DNA of 64,000 nt. Origin: Lacinutrix venerupis (lineage in GTDB: Bacteria > Bacteroidota > Bacteroidia > Flavobacteriales > Flavobacteriaceae). The position numbers were made by a program, and so were the translations under genes. The stretch is from NCBI RefSeq assembly GCF_003663945.1, contig NZ_RCCH01000005.1:186001-250000 (forward strand), in the 5' to 3' direction. Shown piece by piece: positions 8,960-14,668 of this stretch. Position 1 is the first letter of the stretch. Each line of letters begins with the position of its first letter. The notes beneath the pieces were generated by a model. It did no database searches and had not been told where the DNA came from. It was given only the letters and a program-made list of their open reading frames with translations.

Positions 8960-9103
8960 TTATTGAGTAATTGTTTTAATTTTTTCTTTTATAGGGTCTA
9001 TTATTACTGTCCAGCTTCCACCATTAACAGTCGCCATAGAATCAATATTTAATTCTATTAAAGAATTCTTATTAAGCTTAAGCTTGTTATCTTGTGTTTT
9101 CAT
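8960..9103 (-). CDS. Cys-free lanthipeptide-type precursor 7
   Basis: 47-aa precursor too short for routine ORF calling. The leader MKTQDNKLKLNKNSLIEL runs to VNGG, then the core SWTVIIDPIKEKIKTITQ. The core has Ser and Thr but no Cys, so LanB could dehydrate it but no lanthionine could form within it. It shares the SWTV opening with precursor 11. The conserved leader and operon position support it as a real gene. Confidence 0.8.
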   Translation of the reverse strand: MKTQDNKLKLNKNSLIELNIDSMATVNGGSWTVIIDPIKEKIKTITQ

Positions 9104-9112
9104 AATTGTTTG

Positions 9113-9268
9113 TTAATTTATAACTGTTACAGTTATTGATTTTTCTGAAATTGTCATACAATTTGAACAAACGATTCCTGTTCCTCCGTTTACAGAGTGA
9201 ATTTCTGCATCTGTTAATTCTGTTATTGCGTTCTTTTTAAATACTAGTTTTGTGTTTTGTGTTTTCAT
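9113..9268 (-). CDS. Lanthipeptide precursor 8 (CSNC core)
   Basis: 51-aa precursor with leader MKTQNTKLVFKKNAITEL and VNGG. The 22-residue core opens TGIVCSNCMTISEKSI and ends TVTVIN. Two Cys in a CSNC motif and several Thr or Ser allow up to two rings. The core family is shared with precursors 9 and 10. Confidence 0.83.
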   Translation of the reverse strand: MKTQNTKLVFKKNAITELTDAEIHSVNGGTGIVCSNCMTISEKSITVTVIN

Positions 9269-9305
9269 AATATTAATTTGATTTTTATTGTTGTTAACGG
9301 ATATT

Positions 9306-9455
9306 TTATTTAATAGTCATTGTTATTGTTATCGTCATACAATTAGAGCATACAAAACCTGTTCCTCCGTTTACAGCGTATGTTTCTTGATCTGTTAATT
9401 CTGTTATTGATTTTTTTCTAAAATCTAATTTTAATTTGTTGTCCTGTGTTTTCAT
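9306..9455 (-). CDS. Lanthipeptide precursor 9 (CSNC core)
   Basis: 49-aa precursor with a leader beginning MKTQDNKLKLDFRKKSITEL and ending AVNGG. The core is TGFVCSNCMTITITMTIK. After the CSNC motif the tail alternates Thr with hydrophobic residues, so full dehydration would give alternating Dhb residues. The leader is identical to that of precursor 10, 216 bp away. Confidence 0.83.
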   Translation of the reverse strand: MKTQDNKLKLDFRKKSITELTDQETYAVNGGTGFVCSNCMTITITMTIK

Positions 9456-9521
9456 AATTTTAATTTGGTTTTTATTGTTGTTAATGATTATTTCTTCAAT
9501 TTCTATTAATAATGTTTAAAT

Positions 9522-9671
9522 TTATTTAATAGTAATTGGTATAGTTACTGTCATACAATTAGAGCATAAAAAACTTGTTCCTCCGTTTACAGCGTATGTT
9601 TCTTGATCTGTTAATTCTGTTATTGATTTTTTTCTAAAATCTAATTTTAATTTGTTGTCCTGTGTTTTCAT
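9522..9671 (-). CDS. Lanthipeptide precursor 10 (CSNC core)
   Basis: 49-aa precursor with the same leader as precursor 9 but core TSFLCSNCMTVTIPITIK. The pair shows recent duplication with changes confined to the core, while CSNCMT is held constant. Confidence 0.83.
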   Translation of the reverse strand: MKTQDNKLKLDFRKKSITELTDQETYAVNGGTSFLCSNCMTVTIPITIK

Positions 9672-9687
9672 AATTTTAATTTGGTTT

Positions 9688-9846
9688 TTAAAGTGGTCCA
9701 TTATCTATCCAAGTTCCATAGGTTGTTGCCCTAATTATACTTTCTACAACAGTCCATGATCCACCGTTTATATTTTCAATTTGTTTGTCGTTAAGCTCGA
9801 CAATTACATCCTTTTTAAAGTTGAGTTTTTTCTTTTGTGTTTTCAT
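9688..9846 (-). CDS. Cys-free lanthipeptide-type precursor 11
   Basis: 52-aa precursor with leader MKTQKKKLNFKKDVIVEL and an INGG site. The core starts SWTVVESIIRATTYGTWI and ends DNGPL. It has no Cys and is rich in Thr, Trp and Ile. It shares SWTV with precursor 7. Confidence 0.78.
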   Translation of the reverse strand: MKTQKKKLNFKKDVIVELNDKQIENINGGSWTVVESIIRATTYGTWIDNGPL

Positions 9847-9861
9847 AATTTCTAGATTATT

Positions 9862-10041
9862 CTAAAATGAAATATTATCGTTTTGTGATGGATTATCTGC
9901 AACTATAGATATTTTTATAGTTAATGTTGGCCCTGATGATTGGCTCCATTGGCATCCTCCATTTACAGCTATAGATTCAGAACTATTTAACTCTGTAATT
10001 GAATTTTTGTCGAACTGTAATTTTGAACTTTGTGTTTTCAT
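9862..10041 (-). CDS. Lanthipeptide precursor 12 (Cys at core position 1)
   Basis: 59-aa precursor, TAG stop. The leader MKTQSSKLQFDKNSITEL runs to VNGG and the core starts CQWSQSSGPTLTIKISIV. The single Cys directly follows the cleavage site, so a ring would have to close onto a downstream Dha or Dhb, unlike precursors 1-6. The tail is polar (Asn, Ser, Asp). Confidence 0.78.
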   Translation of the reverse strand: MKTQSSKLQFDKNSITELNSSESIAVNGGCQWSQSSGPTLTIKISIVADNPSQNDNISF

Positions 10042-10080
10042 ATTTTGTAATTATTATTTTAATTGTACTTTCAATTTATT

Positions 10081-10263
10081 TTATCTAGACTGTATATCTT
10101 CTCCTTGACTACCGTTTGTAATTATAGAGACTGTAATTATAGATGTAGGAAGCATTGGTGAAATAGAAGAGACTGTTCCTCCATTAATTTGGCTTAATTG
10201 GTTAGTATTTAATTCGCTAATTGAACTTTTCTTAAAAACTAGTTTTGAGTTTTGTGTTTTCAT
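10081..10263 (-). CDS. Cys-free lanthipeptide-type precursor 13
   Basis: 60-aa precursor with leader MKTQNSKLVFKKSSISEL and INGG. The core starts TVSSISPMLPTSIITVSI and ends with a polar, charged tail. No Cys is present but Ser and Thr are abundant. The longer in-frame start at 10323 adds a 20-residue basic extension absent from every sibling, so ATG at 10261-10263 is preferred. Confidence 0.82.
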   Translation of the reverse strand: MKTQNSKLVFKKSSISELNTNQLSQINGGTVSSISPMLPTSIITVSIITNGSQGEDIQSR

Positions 10264-10274
10264 AATGTTTTGTT

Positions 10275-10400
10275 TTAAATTCTTTTTGTGAAAATTTTTA
10301 ACTTTATTAATAGCTTTTTCCATAAAGATTTCTCTTGTTGGATTTCTACTATTGTTCTCTTTTTTAAATGCTCTTTAAAAGAGTTTTTAATCTCTTCCAT
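10275..10400 (-). CDS. Small basic ORF upstream of precursor 13
   Basis: 41-aa ORF not recognised as any family. It begins MEEIKNSFKEHLKKRTIVEI and ends in a basic stretch WKKLLIKLKIFTKRI that could form an amphipathic helix. It sits 17 nt behind the 39-aa ORF and 11 nt before precursor 13, a spacing that suggests translation within the same operon. It lacks the leader and GG site. It could be a small immunity or accessory peptide, or a remnant of a larger gene. Confidence 0.35.
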   Translation of the reverse strand: MEEIKNSFKEHLKKRTIVEIQQEKSLWKKLLIKLKIFTKRI

Positions 10401-10417
10401 AATTTTAAATTGTACTT

Positions 10418-10537
10418 TTAATCTAAAATTATGGCATCGCCTAATGAAAGGCAAACGGTAGTAAACTCTTCTTGTAGCTCGTTAGAGATAAAGCCTAAGG
10501 CTTCATTTTCCTGATTTTTGTGGTGTAATGTTTTCAT
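10418..10537 (-). CDS. Small first ORF of the precursor operon, atypical
   Basis: 39-aa ORF. It begins MKTLHHKNQENEALGFISNE and ends TTVCLSLGDAIILD. It shares the ATGAAAACA start with the precursors but has no EL...NGG leader. Its C-terminal part contains two Thr, one Cys and one Ser, so it might be a divergent precursor without a double-Gly site, or a regulatory leader peptide. It would be the first cistron of the array. Confidence 0.45.
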   Translation of the reverse strand: MKTLHHKNQENEALGFISNELQEEFTTVCLSLGDAIILD

Positions 10538-10573
10538 TTTTTCGAATTTTTTAGATTTATAATTAATTCTTTT

Positions 10574-10622
10574 ATGAAAAGTTGATTACTAACAAACCAT
10601 AGTGTGTTCATCAACTTTTCAT
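10574..10622. repeat. Perfect 13-bp inverted repeat upstream of the precursor operon
   Basis: ATGAAAAGTTGAT at 10574-10586 is mirrored exactly by ATCAACTTTTCAT at 10610-10622 with a 23-bp spacer. It lies 37-85 bp upstream of the first small ORF of the leftward array. An operator or a 5'-leader hairpin are both possible. No transposase is nearby. Confidence 0.7.
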
Positions 10623-10703
10623 CTCAAGCGCTATCGTGCCTAAGCAATATTTAATTATGTATTCCGAAAAAATAAGTGAAGACTCTTTTATAATATATTC
10701 TAC

Positions 10704-10734
10704 TTTGTAGTGATACAAAAAATATATATATTTG
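10704..10734 (+). promoter_or_regulatory. Consensus Bacteroidota promoter for a small RNA
   Basis: TTTG at 10704-10707 and TATATTTG at 10727-10734 are separated by 19 bp, matching the -33/-7 consensus TTTG-N19-21-TAnnTTTG of this phylum. It points rightward, where no ORF of useful size follows before a terminator at 10791-10822. Confidence 0.7.
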
Positions 10735-10739
10735 TAGAG

Positions 10740-10822
10740 TATTCAATGTTGACGGACACGGAATACATGAAAATTTGTGTTTTCAAAATTAACAGGGCTT
10801 TACAGAGCTCTGTTTTTTTTTT
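10740..10822 (+). ncRNA. Putative ~80-nt RNA complementary to precursor start codons
   Basis: Defined by the promoter at 10704-10734 and by an intrinsic terminator: stem AACAGGGCT/AGCTCTGTT (one G-U pair), loop of 6, then about 8-10 T. Its middle, TTTGTGTTTTCAAAATT (10774-10790), matches the antisense of the precursor start region at 16 of 17 positions for the six tandem units, the mismatch being in the ATG. The segment TGAAAA-TTTGTG-TTTTCA would form a hairpin presenting UUUGUG in its loop. It may act in trans on the array, or may be a relic of a precursor start now read from the other strand. The exact ends are inferred. Confidence 0.5.
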
Positions 10823-10993
10823 GTTCTAATTAATAAATGTTTTATTTGAGTTATAATTAATAGAACATATCTTTCGATGGTTCAAAGTAAGTTTAAATAA
10901 AAGTCACTTCCAAACTAAGCTACCGTATATTTATAAAAAATACCATGCTTTTTCAAAATGTAAAACATTTAAAATCAATTAATTAAAGCAATG

Positions 10994-12817
10994 TTAGCTA
11001 TTTTTAATTTCTTCAATCTTTTTTATATAAACAGTAGGAGAAATACCTGTAGCAACTTTAAAATAACGTGAAAAAGCATCTGCATTTTTATAGCCCATTT
11101 CTTCTGCAATTCCTTTTACAGAATAAGAGCGCAAACGCTTGTTGTTTTTCAGTTCTAATATAGCATGATTGATTCTAAGCTCATTAATGTAAGTACTAAA
11201 AGATTTTTCTAAATGAGTATTTACTATTTTAGAGAGGTATGAGGTGTTTGTTTTGAGTTTTTTAGCCATATTATGCATAGTACAGTCTTGGCGTAAATAA
11301 TATTGCTTATCCTCTAATTTTTGAATTTTTACTAATATTTCTTCTACTTTTTTATCATCTATAACATAACCAGAGTCTTCTTCTTCATTTTCTTTTTCTC
11401 TAGTAGTGTTAACTTTTTCTGTTTTGGACAGCTCTATTTCTACCTCTTTTTTTAAATCATTTTCACCTACTATATCCTGTGTTTCTTTAAGCTCTTTATC
11501 TATTTCTTCTTTTTTATTAGCAATAGGACCTAAAGTAGTAGTCTTCTTTTTATCTTCATAAGCTTTAATTTTAATCATAAGTTCGTTAAAACGTTTCTGA
11601 TTTTGAAAAGCTTTCATTTTGAAAAAGAAAAACAAAGCAACTATTAAAACTATTAGCGAAATACTAATAAATGTCCATACCCAATTATTTTTTTTATATT
11701 TTTCTTTTTCTAAAATCTCTTGGTCTAACTCTAATTCAAAATCACTTTGTAATGAAGCTACTTTTTTATTTAAATTAAAGTTATATAAAGTCTCTAAAGT
11801 AGCTAGTTTGTTCTCTGAAACTTTTTGTTTTTCCTCTAAATATTTATAATAAAATACATCTGCCATCTTACTATCCTTAAGAGCATTATAGGTATCTGAA
11901 ATCAGTTTATAGTATTTTATTTTTTGTAATGGTGTTTTATCTATTGTACTTTCTATTATTATATTTAAATCTGTTATAGCAGCAGTAAAATTAGAACTCA
12001 AAAAATTAATTTCTGCATTTCTATATTTAATTTCATTAATAAATTCCTGATTTTTTAGTTTTATTGCACAAGTTAGAGCTTCTGCGCTTGCTTTTTTTGC
12101 AGAATTGAGCTTGTTATTAAACACATCTATTTTAGATTTTAAAAAATTCATGTGATAAACAAACTCACAATCATTTTTAGCTTTTGCTTCAGCTAAACCA
12201 TCTGTTATTAACTGTTCTGCTTCCGTTAATTTTTCTGCCTTTATATAAGCCTCAATTAATGTTTTTCTAATAAACCTTAAATTAAAATCGCCAAGTAAAA
12301 TTTTATTGTTATAATCTGTTTTAAGCTCTTCTAAAGCGTTATTAGATTTACTTATTTTTAATTTTAATGATCTTATATATGCTTCAACAGTTTCTATAGA
12401 CTTAGAGTCTTCATTTTTTTCTGCTAAGGCTAAAGTTTGTTGATATAATCTTAAACTCTCTCTAAAACGTTCTTTATTCTCTAAAATCCTAGCTATACTA
12501 TGCTTTGTTTGAATAATATCTTTAGGTTTCTCTGCTATACTTAAATTTTTATAGTGATAAAAAAGCGTACTATCCGTTTGGTTCATTATCTCATGAGCAG
12601 CAGCTATGGATGAATTAGTAATTATAATATTTTCTATATTGTTTTCAGATTCTAAAATACTAAGGTATTTATGAAGATAGTTTAAAGCCTTGGCTGGATG
12701 ACTATAAATATTATTTCTAATGGAATCTTCTAATATTTGTTTATCCTGTTGTGAGAATGATTGAATTGAAAATAGAGATACAATAAATAGTATTATAAGT
12801 AATTTTAATGCTCGCAT
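10994..12817 (-). CDS. Membrane-anchored TPR-AraC transcriptional regulator
   Basis: 607-aa regulator with a signal peptide (cleavage after SFS), a long helical region with TPR-like repeats (about residues 40-350), one membrane segment near 376-398 (WTFISISLIVLIVALFFFF), an acidic linker and a C-terminal AraC DNA-binding domain from about 490. The latter contains two helix-turn-helix units (MAKKLKTNTSYLSKIV and GIAEEMGYKNADAFSRYF). The topology places TPRs outside the cytoplasm and the AraC domain inside. It lies next to the precursor array and points the same way, so control of the RiPP locus by an extracellular signal is an inference from context. A bidirectional hairpin sits about 46 bp upstream of its start. 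Confidence 0.88.
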   Translation of the reverse strand: MRALKLLIILFIVSLFSIQSFSQQDKQILEDSIRNNIYSHPAKALNYLHKYLSILESENNIENIIITNSSIAAAHEIMNQTDSTLFYHYKNLSIAEKPKDIIQTKHSIARILENKERFRESLRLYQQTLALAEKNEDSKSIETVEAYIRSLKLKISKSNNALEELKTDYNNKILLGDFNLRFIRKTLIEAYIKAEKLTEAEQLITDGLAEAKAKNDCEFVYHMNFLKSKIDVFNNKLNSAKKASAEALTCAIKLKNQEFINEIKYRNAEINFLSSNFTAAITDLNIIIESTIDKTPLQKIKYYKLISDTYNALKDSKMADVFYYKYLEEKQKVSENKLATLETLYNFNLNKKVASLQSDFELELDQEILEKEKYKKNNWVWTFISISLIVLIVALFFFFKMKAFQNQKRFNELMIKIKAYEDKKKTTTLGPIANKKEEIDKELKETQDIVGENDLKKEVEIELSKTEKVNTTREKENEEEDSGYVIDDKKVEEILVKIQKLEDKQYYLRQDCTMHNMAKKLKTNTSYLSKIVNTHLEKSFSTYINELRINHAILELKNNKRLRSYSVKGIAEEMGYKNADAFSRYFKVATGISPTVYIKKIEEIKNS

Positions 12818-12862
12818 TATAAGGAATTAATCTAATTTAAGCCAAGCTACTAAAAAAAATAA

Positions 12863-12919
12863 AAGCATCCTAAAGCATTCTATAAAACATAATATTTATA
12901 GGTGTTTTGATGCTTTTTT
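12863..12919. terminator. Bidirectional hairpin upstream of AraC regulator
   Basis: Outer stem AAAAGCATC/GATGCTTTT and inner stem CTATAAA/TTTATAG, with T-rich tracts on both sides in the matching orientation. Nothing obvious would be terminated from the right. It may be an attenuator in the regulator's leader or insulate it from the orphan precursor. Confidence 0.55.
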
Positions 12920-12978
12920 TTATACTGTTTTTTTATAAATTTAGGGAGTTATATTTTTTATTATAAGTTTTAATATTA

Positions 12979-12986
12979 GATATTTG
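12979..12986 (+). promoter_or_regulatory. Probable -7 box of the orphan precursor
   Basis: GATATTTG, 7 of 8 positions of TAnnTTTG, lies 33 bp before the ATG of the orphan precursor gene. Confidence 0.4.
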
Positions 12987-13018
12987 AAGTAACTAATAAC
13001 CCTTTTAAAATCTTTTTT

Positions 13019-13180
13019 ATGAAAACTCAAGCAAAAAAACTAAACTTTAAAAAAAGTAACATTACAGAATTAAACAGTAATATGCTAATGACAATTAATG
13101 GAGGTAGCGATGTTGAAGCTGCAGGAGAAGCTATAACGACATCTAGATACACAAGTCATTTGTGTGATAAAATTAGTTAA
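13019..13180 (+). CDS. Orphan lanthipeptide precursor on the opposite strand
   Basis: 53-aa precursor with the same leader type, MKTQAKKLNFKKSNITEL, through INGG. The core starts SDVEAAGEAITTSRYTSH and ends LCDKIS. Thr, Ser and a single Cys near the C-terminus permit one C-terminal ring (for example Thr or Ser to Cys), a layout unlike any of the array cores. It is separated from the array by the AraC gene, transcribed the other way and has its own terminator, so it is probably regulated independently. Confidence 0.82.
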   Translation: MKTQAKKLNFKKSNITELNSNMLMTINGGSDVEAAGEAITTSRYTSHLCDKIS

Positions 13181-13196
13181 AAAATTAAGATTTTTT

Positions 13197-13233
13197 AAAA
13201 AAGCGTGTAATTTTAAAATTACACGCTTTTTTT
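13197..13233. terminator. Terminator after orphan precursor
   Basis: Near-perfect stem AAGCGTGTAATTTT/AAAATTACACGCTT with flanking A and T runs, 16 bp after the precursor stop. Confidence 0.85.
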
Positions 13234-13376
13234 ATAGTGTAGTTTTTATACTCTTTAACCCGAACTAAGTTAAATGCTCTAATCTTTATTCTCACAAATC
13301 AATTTAAAAGAGACTATATAACAAAGACATTACTTAATTGTTATACATTTTAACGCATTATAAAAACTTTAATTAC

Positions 13377-13384
13377 TAACTTTG
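13377..13384 (+). promoter_or_regulatory. -7 box of tatA
   Basis: TAACTTTG matches TAnnTTTG and lies 20 bp before the tatA ATG. Confidence 0.6.
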
Positions 13385-13403
13385 TGCTTTAAATACAATT
13401 ATT

Positions 13404-13586
13404 ATGATATCACTAAGTATATTTTTAGCGCCAGGCCCATGGCAAATAGGATTAATAGTTTTGGCTATTTTATTACTTTTTGGAGGTAAAAAAATTCCTG
13501 AATTAATGAAAGGACTTGGAAGCGGAATTAAAGAATTTAAAGACGCTAGTAAAGAAGACGAAGAAAAAGCTGAAGAAAAAAAGTAA
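13404..13586 (+). CDS. tatA: Twin-arginine translocase subunit TatA/TatE
   Basis: 60-aa Sec-independent translocase component that oligomerises to form the pathway for folded Tat substrates across the inner membrane. It has a short periplasmic N-terminus, one membrane helix ([16 protein letters not shown], residues 12-27), the conserved FGGKKIPEL hinge, an amphipathic helix ([14 protein letters not shown]) and a charged Lys/Glu tail. Length and motif order match the small TatA proteins of Flavobacteria. TatB/TatC are not in the window. It is a single-gene unit with its own promoter box and a terminator shared with the convergent DUF4837 gene. Confidence 0.92.
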   Translation: MISLSIFLAPGPWQIGLIVLAILLLFGGKKIPELMKGLGSGIKEFKDASKEDEEKAEEKK

Positions 13587-13606
13587 TTTTTTAAACTAAA
13601 TAACAC

Positions 13607-13637
13607 AAAAAAACCATCGCAATGCGATGGTTTTTTT
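13607..13637. terminator. Bidirectional terminator tatA/DUF4837
   Basis: Stem AACCATCGC/GCGATGGTT with A and T runs on both sides between two convergent genes. Confidence 0.88.
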
Positions 13638-13660
13638 GTGCTTTATATTAAAAAATATTA

Positions 13661-14650
13661 CTAATTAATTTTAATAGACCTTATAATAGATTCTAATTCA
13701 AAAACATAATTACGTTTAGATACCGAAGGAGCATAAACAAATCCTTCTGCAACCAAATACCTATTATTTACTTTATCTTCTATTAAATACATTAAAAAAG
13801 GGCCTGACATGAATTGTTTTTTTACATCCCAAAGACCTTTAACTTCTATTGTAGGTTTATTATCTATAATTGTTTCGTAAACATGTGGTGCATAAGCCAT
13901 TTCTGTTGCCATATAACTACCGTCTACAGGACCAGCAATATATTTTTTTCCAATAGAATCTCTTGTTTTTATTATTTCACTTACTAAGCTATCATTTTTT
14001 TTAATAGCGCTTAATGGTAATTCGTAAAACAACACATTTGTATATCCTGTTGGTAAATCTCGTTTTATCCAATTAAATTTATCTTCTGGTGTTGCTGTTG
14101 TTTTTGCTACTCTGTAATAAGATGGAAACTTTACCTTAATACCTAAAGATTCTTGAACATCTGTAGTATTAGATAGAGATTTACTCATTTGTGATTGTTT
14201 GTACCTTATTTCCTCTTCTTTTAAAGCCTCAACAATATTATCTGCTTTATTTATTATTTGCTCCTTAATTTCGGCTATATCTTTTCCTGAAATTGTAACA
14301 ATTTTTTGCGGTCTTGCGTGTACATCTCTTTCAATTTTAAAATCTGCTTTTCCTTGTTCTATTTTTAAAATACTTCTATTTTGTTTTGCAAATCCTGTAA
14401 AAACTTGAGTTGGTATTTGATTTAAAGAAAACATTGGTTCTGGTTGTGGCAATCCATCTATTGATTGTGCCATAATACTTCTAACAGTATCTCCAACGCT
14501 ATTTTCCCATAATTCGTTATTTATTACAATAGCTATTTTATTAACTGGTCCTGCAGAATCTGGTAGTATTTTAATGTTTTCTTTTTTACCATTATTATTA
14601 CATGATAAAGTAGTAGCAACGATTGTTACTAATAGAATAAATTTACGCAT
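13661..14650 (-). CDS. DUF4837 family lipoprotein
   Basis: 329-aa lipoprotein with the lipobox TLSC (Cys17). The body matches the DUF4837 family found in Bacteroidota, including a segment on the assessment of a mean ELWENSVGDTVRSIMAQ near the start and PVDGSYMATEMAYAPHV later. Function is unknown. It lies 18 bp downstream of the transglycosylase gene in the same direction, and pgk follows upstream, so a cell-envelope role in an operon with the transglycosylase is plausible but only inferred. Confidence 0.82.
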   Translation of the reverse strand: MRKFILLVTIVATTLSCNNNGKKENIKILPDSAGPVNKIAIVINNELWENSVGDTVRSIMAQSIDGLPQPEPMFSLNQIPTQVFTGFAKQNRSILKIEQGKADFKIERDVHARPQKIVTISGKDIAEIKEQIINKADNIVEALKEEEIRYKQSQMSKSLSNTTDVQESLGIKVKFPSYYRVAKTTATPEDKFNWIKRDLPTGYTNVLFYELPLSAIKKNDSLVSEIIKTRDSIGKKYIAGPVDGSYMATEMAYAPHVYETIIDNKPTIEVKGLWDVKKQFMSGPFLMYLIEDKVNNRYLVAEGFVYAPSVSKRNYVFELESIIRSIKIN

Positions 14651-14668
14651 AATTTAATTTTTTTATAA

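Larger units (their letters stand above)
10538..10993. other. 456-bp intergenic region between array and regulator
   Basis: No protein gene seen. It holds the 13-bp inverted repeat, presumably the array promoter (no clear TAnnTTTG found on the minus strand), and the putative small RNA unit. Confidence 0.7.

Noticed and set aside
8073-9052. Series of identical 65-aa and one 99-aa + strand ORFs (MCFHNLCFLVFNKFY...)
   Set aside because: They are antisense readings of the 170-bp precursor repeats; the minus-strand frames carry the conserved leader and NGG site.
10081-10323. 80-aa start for precursor 13
   Set aside because: The extra 20 N-terminal residues are absent from all sibling leaders; ATG at 10261-10263 gives the standard MKTQ start.
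10574-10622. Insertion sequence ends
   Set aside because: Arms enclose only 23 bp, with no transposase or target duplication.
10735-10790. Intact extra precursor gene with TTG start on the minus strand
   Set aside because: After the KTQ match the frame loses the EL...NGG leader entirely, so at most it is a relic of a start region.
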